64,000 nt of DNA from NCBI RefSeq assembly GCF_016801865.2, contig NC_068938.1, forward strand, positions 133,762,416 through 133,826,415, given 5' to 3'. Below the pieces are notes generated by a model. It was not told where the DNA came from. It searched no databases and was given only the letters and a program-made list of their open reading frames with translations. Origin of the DNA: Culex pipiens pallens (Eukaryota; Arthropoda; Insecta; Diptera; Culicidae). The first letter of the stretch is position 1. Each line of letters opens with the position of its first letter. This document shows, piece after piece, positions 1-10,852 of this stretch. A program made the translations under genes and the position numbers.

Positions 1-850
1 GCGTGCGACGGTTGAAAATTGAAATCATTTCGAACAGAGTGCGCATTTCCCAATAGGCACACTTCCACCACCAGCTGAAAATCGAAATGAAAATGCAAGG
101 CATATTTTAGAGTTGCAAAATTTACGCATACACGAGCGTGATAAAATTCACTGTGACATACCTTCGTCAATTTCGGACCGGGGAGTGTGAGAATATTCGC
201 ATTATTTTATGTCACATATGACAGGAATACATAAAGAGGAGTCAACAAAAAAAAAAAAAAGGAAAGTTCGTTGGAACATTCAGAGAGTGCGTTATTTCAC
301 GCGGCGCCTCACTCGTGTGGCAGTTATTTTTATAATTTGTGCGTTGTTGAAGGCGCCTGCATGTTTTAAATGTTTATTTAATTAATTGCTCATCAGTGTC
401 GAGTTGCTGAGCTCCTCCGCCACTTCGTTCTTAATTCTACTGCGTGAACTTTCTACGATTTTTTGGGCGTTCTTATTCTCGTAGAAGACAATGTAGCGAA
501 TGTGTAGCAATTTTAAAATTAACCATAACCATCTGTTGTCACTGGCTGCAGCGTGTATGTCACTTCAAAGTCGAGTTGGTCGTGATCTTCAGCTGTTGGC
601 TGGTGTTGGCACAGATTTAATAAACACAAGTTGCATGATGATGATACGCAGTAACGAGCATAGCGTGTTTATGGGATGCTGGCCAATCTGGGATCATCCC
701 ATTTCTTGGTTTTAATTGCATAGAATATTTTTACTTCAAACTTTTTTTTCTAATTGCACTGCTTTTATAGAGAGATTTTCAATTTGATCGGAATTTAATA
801 AAACAGTTTTTTTTATACATTTTCAACTGTAATCTAAATTCTATTCCAAC
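1..850. other. Unclassified non-coding stretch
   Basis: No gene is recognised. It holds a short poly(A) run near 249-262 and a 71-codon ORF (500-715) with no family resemblance or codon pattern. The stretch ends where a known repeat fragment begins. Confidence 0.4.
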
Positions 851-1060
851 TAACAACCTTGCCTCTAGACGGGCTTCAATCTGAAAATTCGGCCAAATTT
901 ATTTTTTCTACAAACTTAGAGGATTCATATATTTTTTCTGAGGTCAACTTTGGCCGTGTTTATAACTTATAAGATATAAATATTCCCTACTTAGTTTGTC
1001 AAAATGAGTATGCAGTTTTGTTATGTCCCAGATTACTAGATCATTATGAAAAATCACAAA
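851..1060 (+). repeat. Fragment of the ACCCTCTAC TA-target MITE family
   Basis: The text from 'acaaccttgcctctagacgg' onward, including a later 'gtcaactttggc' stretch and a 'gtatgcagt' stretch, matches in the same order the MITE at 29803-30421. The terminal inverted repeats are not recognisable here, so this is a degraded copy. Confidence 0.6.
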
Positions 1061-1328
1061 AAAAATTTACTGTGTATCCATATCCATACCTACAACTTTG
1101 CCGAAGACACCAAATCGATCAATAAATTCCTTCAAAAAATACAGATTTTTGAATTTTCATTCATCATTTTTGTATAGACAACTGCCAAATTTGTATCGAA
1201 AATTATATGGACAAACTAATGATGCAAAATGGCTTCTTTGGGCATACTGAAGGCATCAAAAAAGTTTCAGTCGGATTGAAAAATACAAAAAAAAATCTAA
1301 TGACCGAAATCTGAGAGAACTACTCACA
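1060..1328 (+). repeat. Right-end fragment of the GAGCARTTCTC palindromic element
   Basis: The segment carries the same blocks as the arms of the palindromes at 40970-42891 and 43637-45477: 'acaactttgccgaagacacc', 'gatgcaaaatggcttctttg' and the end 'gagagaactactc'. Only one arm is present, so it is a solo-arm remnant. Confidence 0.65.
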
Positions 1329-1329
1329 G

Positions 1330-3384
1330 GAATCCCTGCAAGTTTAGTACAAGAGAGCACAGAGGCTTCGATTTGATAAAACTAAAGAAAATGAATTTAG
1401 AGAAGTAAAGTATTGCATGCTCAAAATGATTTCCCAAACACAAAAAATCGAAATTAATTGAAAATATATGATCATTTCCAAGCAAAGTTGCCAAGTAAAA
1501 AAAAAAAAAAATAATAAACCCAAGAATATCTGGAAAACCAAAATGCACCATTGACGGATAAGGGAAGGACGGAAGGTGACAATTTTGTTTGAAAACATAC
1601 ATCACTTTGTCTGATGATTTATTTTGATTTGCATTTGTTTTAATAATTTGCAGTTTTAAAATGTTGTTGTTGTTGTTAATTCTATATTTCTGGCTTTTTT
1701 TTTGTTCGATGCCACTATCCACTGCGACCAGGAATTAGATCTATTGCGGACTTGCAATTCTATTTATAGAATCACAAAGGCTTCTTCTGTTATTAGGCAG
1801 ATGGGACACGCACACACGCTATTGTTGAGCGAGTGTGTCGAGCGATCCACTGCCGTAACTTCGCCGCCGAAGAGGTTTGAATGTTTTTTCAATCCTCTTT
1901 GGCTCTGCCTTTTCCACTCTGTACTGTCCAAATGTATCGCTAGAACCGAAGTGCACATTTTACGTTTACTTATACCCAGCTAGCCCTTAAGTTCTGGTTT
2001 CTGGAAAACTCGTCCCTTCAAAGCACTTTTTGCGATCGGGCCGTGGAGCTCTGTAGGGCAATTATACAGAGAACAGTTGGTCCTTATACATGTGAAGAGT
2101 ACAGGGGAAAGGATGTGCCAAGCCATGTGGGTATATTTCTGGCTTGAACTAGGAGGTCATTCGATGCCACACTTTAAAAATGGTTCTATCCCAAACCCCT
2201 AGAACGCCATTCTCCAGAATCCCACTTCCCAGAACGGTCTATTTCCCAGAATGACTCATTCCCCAAATTTATAGCACCTTGAAAAAACAAAATTATGTTT
2301 CCCATTTTGCATTTAGTTTTCTAAATAATTCTACACATTGGGATTTTTTTCCCAGCAGTAGTCACAAGTCATACCAATCTTTAGGGAAGGTACAATTTTC
2401 GGAATAGTTTTCAAAAGGACGTAAGCGCCATTGGTAAAAAATCTATTTACATCGGTTTTCGATCTACTTATGGAAAAAACAATCTAAAAAAAGCTTGAAA
2501 ATGTACATACGTCCTTCAAATGCTCTAAGCTGAAAATTAAAATTAGTGTCGGAGTCCAAGGTGGCGTTTACGGCATTTTGAAACATATCCGAGAACTCTA
2601 CTTTAACGGTGCACATCAACCAGACAGATAGACAAATATTTTAGTATCTTCAAAACTACGGACATTATCGATATAATTTTTTATTCGTTTCCTAAAGTAC
2701 TACCTACAACAAAATTTGACTATTTTTACAATCGGTTTTTTGCAGGATTGGGTCCGTTCGGGATAAGAAGACAACAACTTCTTTGGTAGCTGTGCACCCT
2801 TAAAGAGGAAAATCAACTTGTGTCTACAGTTATTACAAAAAGGCGAAATCTCAACACTTCGCCCTTTAAAACTGAGCACTATTTGAAATAAATAATACAA
2901 TACGTAATAACTCAATATTTATGGGGAATGGTCCATTCTACATAGCAAAAAACGTAGCAATCCTAAAAATCAGGCAAAATCAGGAGTGAAGCTTGGAGCA
3001 TGGTTTATGTTTACTATGTCGGGCTCTTGAGAAAGCTGAAATTACCAGATTTATCTGGCAGCTTGGCAACCCTGTTTTCATGCAAAAACATTCTTACTTT
3101 AACTGTAAACATCTAAATAATTTACAGGATTTGTTAAACATGATTTGATCCAAAGAATATTAATGAAACTGACAAAAATGTTTCTCCGAAATTGATTGAA
3201 AGTGTGTTTTTCAACGATAATCATGCTATTATACGTTCACTTCAATCGAACATGAAACATCATGCGTCTCCATAAAAAAATATGGGAACTTACCTATGAG
3301 AATTCGTTTCAAAAATATTTCTCATTTTGGGTACGTCCCAAATATGTATATTTGAAATGAGAAAAATTGTAGATGTAATATTAA
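1330..3384. other. Unclassified DNA with a short degenerate repeat
   Basis: No coding sequence is supported. At 2180-2270 a loose tandem motif of the form 'cccagaa(c/t)g' recurs every 14-20 bases. The rest is AT-rich with no match to the other families in this window. Confidence 0.35.
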
Positions 3385-3460
3385 CTCTTATATGGTGTAA
3401 TTTTACCTCAATCTGGACTTAAAAAATGTCAAAACACTAAAATAGTGGTGAATTTACACA

Positions 3461-4353
3461 TTTTGCCTTCCTCACAGAGGTAAGGCTATAATCCTGCTCT
3501 AAAAATGAAGTTCGTAGACCCACTTTCATGTATACATATCGACTCAGAATCTAAAACTGAACAAATGTCTGTGTGTATGTGTGTGTGTCTATGTATGTAT
3601 GTGACCAACAAACTAGCTCATGTTTCTCGGCACTGGCTGAACCGATTTGACCCGAACCTGTTGCATTCGACTTGGTTTAGGGTCTCATAGATCGAGTTTT
3701 ATACAGATTGAAGTTTCAATAAGTAGTTCAAAAGTTATGTATAAAAATGTGTTTTCACATATATCCGGATCTCACCTAAATGTATGTAAACTATGTCCGG
3801 ATCCATCATCCGACCCATCGTTGATTAGGTTATCAAAAGACATTTCCAACGAGTCCAAACCATTGAAGATCTGGCAACCCTGTCTCGAGATATGGCCACT
3901 TAAGTGATATTGATGTACTTTTTGGAAGCCGGATCTCACTTAAATGTATGTAAACTATGTCCGGATCCATCATCCGACCCATCGTTGGTTAGTTTATCAA
4001 AAGACCTTTCCAACGTGTCCAAAACATTGAAGATCTGGCAACCCTGGTTCGAGATAAGTGTTATTGATGTACTTTTTGGAAGACGGATCTCACTTGAATG
4101 TATGTAAACTATGTCCGGATCCACCATCCGACCCATCGTTGGTTAGGTTATCAAAAGACCTTTCCAAGGAAACCAAAACATTGAAGATCTGGCAACCCTG
4201 TCTCGAGATATGGCGAGTTAAGTGATATTTATGTACTTTTTTATTCCGGATCTAAAAAAATAGATGAAATTTGTGTACAACCCCATCATATCAGCCATTG
4301 TTGGTAATGAGTGAGGAAGGCTCCAACCACATAGGTGGATTAAGTTAGTTTTT
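3461..4353 (+). mobile_element. GCCTTCCTCAC family element with internal satellite units
   Basis: It begins 'gccttcctcacagaggtaag' and ends with 'gtgaggaaggc', a hairpin-capable 'ccacataggtgg' and 'attaagttag'. The interior has a degenerate TG-rich microsatellite at 3568-3603 and about 2.7 tandem copies of a ~150-165 bp unit with the block 'tatgtccggatccatcatcc'. Six copies or fragments of this family occur in the window. Its class is not recognised; no transposase or reverse transcriptase is visible. It is inserted at a T-run in an older MITE. Confidence 0.75.
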
Positions 4354-4385
4354 AGAGGTAAAATCACAAATTTTTGTGACACAAA

Positions 4386-4652
4386 AGTTGTACCCATTAA
4401 AAACGAAGTTGACTTTATAGCTGTCAGCCTCTATTGCTTGTACCAACCACTAGTGTCTTCCTTTTTATCTACAAGGACTTCGCCGCTCTGGGCTCCTAAG
4501 TGTTTGAGTACGGCACGGAGCGACGGCGCCGGATACCCATATTTACACAAAGAATTTTAGAGCGCCTGCCGCGGGATTCGAACCAGCAACCTCTGGATTG
4601 TGAGTCCAGTGCGCGGTCCGATTGATCCACACGGGCGGGAGTTGTACCCATT
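4386..4652 (-). mobile_element. tRNA-derived SINE, copy 1
   Basis: On the minus strand, a tRNA-like head near 4639 has a box A-like region and a clear box B 'ggttcgaatcc'. A tRNA-unrelated body follows, containing 'ggcgccgtcgctccgtgccg'. A 13-bp direct repeat 'agttgtacccatt' (4386-4398 and 4640-4652) flanks the element and is its target duplication. The anticodon loop reads ctcacaa. The same family is present on the plus strand at 9668-9892. Confidence 0.85.
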
Positions 4653-4662
4653 CCCAGATGTT

Positions 4663-5584
4663 CAGTGGTGTCACGGTTCGCTCACTCGAATCGTGGTTCA
4701 AACGATACGTCATGACGTTCAAGTGTGGTTCGCTCATGATTGCGAACCAAGCATGAGCGAACCACGATCCGAACGCCTGCCGTGATTCGCATGAACCCTT
4801 ACTCTCTCATCGCGAATGAGAGTGAGAGGGACCATCAATGAGCGGTTCGCAAGAAGAGCTAAAAAACAGCACTCAGAGAAAAACATTTCATGATTTTGAC
4901 AACAGAAGGCTACGGCCGACGGCTTAAGTGACTATGGAGGGCTACAGAGCATGGCTGCAACAACTCATTGGGATGTCCTGGGTCTTCCAATGACTCCCTG
5001 AATTTATTATCGATGGGTCCACCGCCGTAACAAGCAAGAGGTCTGCGATTCATACCCGCATAGCTCCAGTGAGTATGGTAGACTTTTTTTATATTATGTT
5101 GTTATGTCCTGGGTCAACAGAGGACTCCCTGGTTCCTTGGGGACCATCCACAAACGTGGACACTTTTTTGGAAATCTCACCCCCCCCCCTCCCCATCGTG
5201 GATAATTTCCATTCAAATTAAATCTTTTTTCTATGGAACGTGGTTAAGCCCCCCCCCCCCCCTCACCCTAAGGTGTCCACGTAGTTTATGGATGGTCCCT
5301 TGATAACTTTATCGTTAACAAATTTGAACAATTTTGTGGGAGTGAAGAATAAAAACAAATATGTTTTTCTATCAGTGCCTACATTCTCCGTTGGCGAACC
5401 GTTCGCTGAACGCTCTCTTTACTCCGTTCAGAGCGAAGCGGGAAGCGAGCAGAGAAATGATGATCGAAATTTTGGTTCGCGAACCGTTCAAACCCGCCGC
5501 TCTGAGCGTTCGATAAGCGCTCACCCGATAGGTTCGTCGATTGAGTGGTTATGATACGCTCATAAGCGAACCGTGACACCACTG
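4663..5584. mobile_element. Non-autonomous hAT element, 922 bp
   Basis: Terminal inverted repeats 'cagtggtgtcacggttcgct' (left) and its near complement 'agcgaaccgtgacaccactg' (right) are flanked by the 8-bp duplication 'cagatgtt' (4655-4662 and 5585-5592). The CAGTG start and 8-bp target duplication are hAT hallmarks. The inside has many 'gagcgaac/gttcgctc' repeats in both orientations. No transposase ORF exists. Another MITE sits inside it at 5140-5299. Confidence 0.85.
5140..5299. mobile_element. Small MITE with GGGACCATCCA termini
   Basis: The inverted ends are 'gggaccatccacaaacgtgg' at the left and 'ccacgtagtttatggatggt' plus ccc at the right. Two C-rich tracts lie inside. Related ends occur near 52436-52466 and 54038-54065. 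It is nested in the hAT MITE. Confidence 0.65.
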
Positions 5585-6724
5585 CAGATGTTATATTACC
5601 ATGATTGTTTTGTGTAATATTTTTATTTAATCCGTAACTTTCAAGAATTTATGCCAGAAATATCTTTACTAAAGAATAACAGCAATGAAATGTTAAAAAA
5701 TAAAAATAATTATGGAAATTCTCCTTTTGATTAATGAAAGAGTCGATTGTGAGAAGTGAAGCCATGCGGATGTGGTGCAGAAATATTCGTGTTTTCGGCG
5801 TTACTTTTTTAATGATTAGTGCTTAGGGTATATGGCCCTATTTTGGACCTACTATGCAAAGCGTCAACATATTTCGCATGGTTTTCATCAACGGTCTAAC
5901 TAATTTGGCTCGTTTCAGGATTGTTTTGTGCCTTAATTTATGCTTAACAAAGTGTACTATTGAAATTTGGAAAAAAAATTAACCATTTCATTGTAATAAG
6001 CATTTCGAGTAAAACATTTTTTCGATGCTTTTTGGACTTATTGAATCTATTTTGGAGACATCGCTGAACCTATTTTGGACCTACACTATTATTGGTTGAA
6101 ATTTGGACAACTCGAATTGCGGCGTGCGGCGGCAACACGCACACTTACAGAAACTCGGTTTGATAAACCAAAGGGCCTATCCACGATTACAATTTGGAAA
6201 ATATTTATTCCAGAAATTAAATAATTATGATAAAACAATGGATTTGAATTTGAAAACGTGTTTTTATTATATTGAATGGAAACTCACGCTTCTTTAGCAG
6301 GTCTCTGTCCTATTTACAATTTGCGTATTCTTGCGACCTAATTGTTCAAGCATTAGAACATATAAGACAACCTGTTATTAGTCGCAATAAAACACCTTAA
6401 GGTGAAGCCGTTGATCATTTTCGAAGAAAATTGATCATCACTATAAAATATTCTGTATTAAATTAAATTTAACGAATTTCAGCACCAAAAGGAATCAGCA
6501 TGTGCCGGTTGTTGCCTTCTTGAAGCCACTGAAAGAATTTTTGATCTAAATCAATTGTGCTTCAAAATTTATATAATTTTGTGGTACAGTCAGGGCCGTA
6601 TCTAAGGGGGGTGTTATGGGTGTTCAACACCCCCCATGGAAAAAATGGCTTACACCCCTAACGCCTCAAAAAAAACACGGCCCGAAGGGCCGCCATTTTT
6701 TTTTTTTGATCATCCACATCTAGA

Positions 6725-9240
6725 CTCTAGATACGCCCTCATGGAAAATTATAGACATTAAAAAAAAATGATGTAGATGGATGAAGCCTTCTACATAACT
6801 AACACTTAAAAGAAAAACATCACTATCACTAGATACGCCATCATAAACATGTTTAAAAAGGACTTTGATCGCTAATTCTCATAGAAAAACTCAACTTTCA
6901 CTAGATACGCCCTCATAAAAATATTTAAAAATACTTTGATTGTTGAAGCCAATAAAAAAACTCAACTCTTACTAAACACGCCCTCATAAAAATATTAAAA
7001 GAACGACATTGATCGTTGACGCCAAGAAAAAAAACTCAACTCTCTTTAAATACGCCCTCATAAAAATATTTAAAAAAAAACTTTGATCGTTGAAGCCAAG
7101 AAAATAACTCAACTCTTACTAAATACGCCCTCATAAAAATATTTAAAAAACGACATTGATCGTTGACGCTAAGCAAAAAAATTCAACTCTCACTAAATAC
7201 GCCCTCATAAAAATATTAAAAAAAAACTTTGATCGCTGACGCCAAGAAAAAAAATCAGCTCTTTCTAAATACGCCCTCATAAAAATATTTAAAAGAAACT
7301 TTGATCGTTGAAGCCAATAAAAAAAACTCAGCTCTCACTAAATACGCCCTCATAAAAATATTTAAAAAACGACATTGATCGCTGACGCCAAGAAAAAAAA
7401 CTCAACTCTCACTAAATACGCCCTCATAAAAATATTTAAAAAAAACTTTGATCGCTGACGCCAAGAAAAAAAACTCAACTCTCACTAAATACGCCCTCAT
7501 AAAAATATTTAAAAAAAACTTTGATCGTTAAAGCCAAGAAAATAACTCAACTCTCACTAAATACGCCCTCATAAAAATATTTAAAAAAATAACATTGATC
7601 GCTGACGCCAAGAAAAAAAACTCAACTCTCACTAAATACGCCCTCATAAAAATATTTAAAAAAAAACTTTGATCGCTGACGCCAAGAAAAAAAATTCAGC
7701 TCTTACTAAATACGCCCTCATAAAAATATTAAAAAAAACTTTGATCGTTGAATCCAATAAAAAAACTAAACTCCTACTAAATAAGCCCTCATAAAAATAT
7801 TTAAAAAACGATATTGATCGCTGACGCCAAGAAAAAATCTCAACTCTCACTAAATACGCCCTCATAAAAATATTTAAAAAAAAACTTTGATCGTTGAAGC
7901 CAATAAAAAAACTCAACTCTTACTAAACACGCCCTCATAAAAATATTTAAAAAACGACATTGATCGTTGACGCCAAGAAAAAAAAAACTCAACTCTCACT
8001 AAATACGCCTTCATAAAAATATTAAAAAACGCAAAGAAAAAAAAAAACAGCACTTACTAAATACGCCCTCATAAAAATATTTTAAAAAATCTTTGATCGT
8101 TGAACCCAATAAAAATATTTAAAAGAAACTTTGATAATTGAAGCCAATTAAAAAAACTCAACTCTCACTAAATACGCCCTCATAAAAATATTAAAAAAAA
8201 ACTTTGATCGCTGACGCCAAGAAAAAAAATTCAGCTCTTACTAAATACGCCCTCATAAAAATATTTAAAAAAAACTTTGATCGTTGAAGCCAATAAAAAA
8301 ACTCAACTCTTACTAAATACGCCCTCATAAAAATATTTAAAAAACGATATTGATCGCTGACGCCAAGAAAAAAATTTCAATTCTCACTAAATACGCCCTC
8401 ATAAAAATATTTAAAAAACGACATTGATCGCTGACGCCAAGAAAAAAAACTCAACTCTCACTAAATACGCCCTCATAAAAATATTAAAAAAAAAAATTTG
8501 ATCGCTGACGCCAAGAAAAAAAATTCAGCTCTTACTAAATACGCCCTCATAAAAATATTTAAAAAAAACTTTGATCGTTGAAGCCAATAAAAAACTCAAC
8601 TCTTACTAAATACGCCCTCATAAAAATATTTAAAAAACGATATTGATCGCTGACGCCAAGAAAAAAAAATTAACTCTCACTAAATACGCCCTCATAAAAA
8701 TATTTAAAAAACGACATTGATCGTTGACGCCAAGCAAAAAAATTCAACTCTCACTAAATACACCCTCATAAAAATATTAAAAAAAAACTTTGATCGCTGA
8801 CGCTAAGAAAAAAATCAGCTCTTTCTAAATACGCCCTCATAAAAATATTTAAAAGAAACTTTGATCGTTGAAGCCAATAAAAAAACTCAACTCTCACTAA
8901 ATACGCCCTCATAAAAATATTTAAAAAATGACATTGATCGCTGACGCCAAGAAAAAAAACTCAACTCTCACTAAATACGCCCTCATAAAAAATATTTAAA
9001 AAAAAACTTTGATCGTTGAAGCCAAGAAAATAACTCAACTCTTACTAAATACGCCTTCATAAAAAACTTTGAACGCTGACGCCCAAATCAAAAATCAACT
9101 CTTAATAAACAAACCCTCATAGAATAATTTTGAAAAAACTATTATCGTTGACGCCCAGAGAATAACTAAACTCTAACTAGAAACACCCTTATCAAAAATT
9201 ATTGAAAAAAAAACTTAGATAGTTAACGCCAAGAGAAAAT
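6725..9240 (+). repeat. ~73-bp minisatellite array, about 34 units
   Basis: Each unit holds 'aatacgccctcataaaaata' followed by an A-run and one of three variable blocks: 'ctttgatcgctgacgcc', 'ctttgatcgttgaagcc' or 'cga(c/t)attgatcg(c/t)tgacgcc'. Spacing is about 72-75 bp. Units at both edges are more divergent, as expected for tandem arrays homogenised in the middle. A partial deletion shortens the unit near 8010-8060. Confidence 0.95.
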
Positions 9241-9651
9241 TTCAATTCTCAATTCAAATTCAGCAAAATCGATTTCGAGTGGTGTGCCGCGTAAAATGCC
9301 CCTAAGCCTTTGTATGGGCAGCTTCGAAGTTTCTATGGAAACCTGTACGGACGAATCAATCAATTTATTTTAAAAAAAAGCTAAAATGCTGGTAAATTAG
9401 GTTTGAGAACGTTCTATTGGTGTTCAAAATTAGGGGCATTTAGCCTCAACTGTAAACGAAAATCAACAAATTCGAAATCGAATTTTTCAAATTATGCTCA
9501 AATTTAGTGGGGCTATTGATCTATTAAAACACGGCACCGCCCCAAAGTTTTGCGATTTTCGTCAATTTTCCAAAAAAACCTCTTTTTTTATTGAGCATGT
9601 CTTTGAAACAAAAATTAATAGAGCAAAACTCGACTGTTATTATTAAAAGAA

Positions 9652-9908
9652 GTTGGACGCTGAATTGCGTCCCGCCCATGTGGATCAATCGGACCGCGCA
9701 CTGGACTCACAATCCAGAGGTTGCAGGTTCGAATCCCGCGGCGGGCGCTCTAAAATTCTAAGTGTAAATATGGGAATCCGGCGCCGTCGCTCCGTGCCGT
9801 ACTCAAACACTTAGGAGCCCAGGGCGGCGAAGTTCTTGTAGTTAAAAGGAAGACACTAGTGGTTGGTACTAGCAATGGTGGCCGACAGCTTCGTTGGACG
9901 CTGAATTG
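9652..9908 (+). mobile_element. tRNA-derived SINE, copy 2, with 16-bp target duplication
   Basis: The element (9668-9892) starts in a tRNA-like head 'cccatgtggatcaatcggac', has anticodon-loop region ctcacaa and box B 'ggttcgaatcc', and ends near 'gccgacagcttc'. It is flanked by the perfect 16-bp direct repeat 'gttggacgctgaattg' (9652-9667 and 9893-9908). The body is about 90% identical by eye to the copy at 4399-4639. Confidence 0.9.
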
Positions 9909-10678
9909 AATGATGTCAACAGATCTTCGATTGGTGCATTGAGCATTTTAAGCAATTGAAAACTTTTTCAAGCATTTTTTTCAACTTACATGTGATTTAA
10001 TTTCAAATGATTTAGATGTTTTTTGGATTGATATGTAAATAAATCCATCGACTTTTAGCGACTTTTCTGAAGAATTATCATTTATAATTAAAACAATCTT
10101 CAAAATAAAAAGATGCATTAAACTCCTCGACGAAATATTTCAATAAACCTCGAAAAGTTTTGAGAATAAACCTCTTTTCATGGTGCCAAATATCACCTGC
10201 GATTTTTATTTTAACTTAGGCCGTTGTTTTTTGAAGTTTATGTCCCTCGACTCTGACAAAAGTCAAGGGGAGCAAAAAAATAAAAAAGTTAAAAAAAATG
10301 AAATTACAGGCCACAGTTTTAACATGTTCAATACACCTGTCCAGTCGTTTTGCAATCATAAGTTTCCAAAATTTAATATTATTAAAAAAAATTGCGAGAA
10401 AAATGTTATAAATAACACTGATACAAATCTTGTAAGCATATCCGGTAACTCTATGTTTATGAATTCGTAAATTTGGATTTTTTTTCAAAATCGTCAAAAT
10501 TTTTCTCGAACTCGATGTAAATGTAACTCGATGTTGTCTTCGGCAAACTTGTTCCTTAAAATACGAACAATAACCTTATGACGTTTTTGAAAAATAAAAA
10601 AAATCCATAAAACGGTAATAACCAAATTGTGTTGATTTCCTCTAAAAATTGATTTTGTTTCGGGGGTTCAATCTGTGA

Positions 10679-10852
10679 ACACAGAAAAAAATCAATTCCC
10701 GAAATAGTGAAAATTGTTCATGAATGTGAGAACCACGAAGAAATATATTCATGTTAGTAGTGTAAATGCACCAAACTCATGAATAAATTCCTCCGCGGTT
10801 CTAACATTCTTGAACAGAATTCACGATTAAGGGAATTGAATTTTGTCTGTGT
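10679..10852. mobile_element. Palindromic MITE (ACACAGAAAAA type)
   Basis: The ends 'acacagaaaaaaatcaattc' and 'gaattgaattttgtctgtgt' pair, and the arms continue with 'ttcatgaatgtgagaacc' against 'ggttctaacattcttgaa'. The whole element can fold on itself. It resembles the element at 45071-45255. Confidence 0.75.

Larger units (their letters stand above)
3385..5620. repeat. Old MITE (TACACAG-type family) split by nested insertions
   Basis: Blocks at 3385-3460, 4354-4398, 4653-4662 and 5593-5620 read in order like the intact MITE at 20500-20694: 'atggtgtaattttacctca', 'agaggtaaaatcac', 'ttgtacccattcccagatgt', then 'attaccatgattgttttgtg'. Three independent insertions (3461-4353, 4399-4639, 4663-5584) separate the blocks. 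The left terminus is not recognisable. Comparing with the intact copy fixes each insertion point. Confidence 0.7.

Noticed and set aside
500..715. 71-codon ORF near the window start
   Set aside because: No homology that I recognise and no supporting splice or start context.
3461..4353. Classification of the GCCTTCCTCAC family as a Helitron
   Set aside because: The 3' hairpin is suggestive, but the expected TC start and CTRR end were not found at the boundaries.
6725..9240. CRISPR-like repeat-spacer array
   Set aside because: The whole 73-bp unit is repeated with no unique spacers, in a eukaryotic genome. It is a minisatellite.
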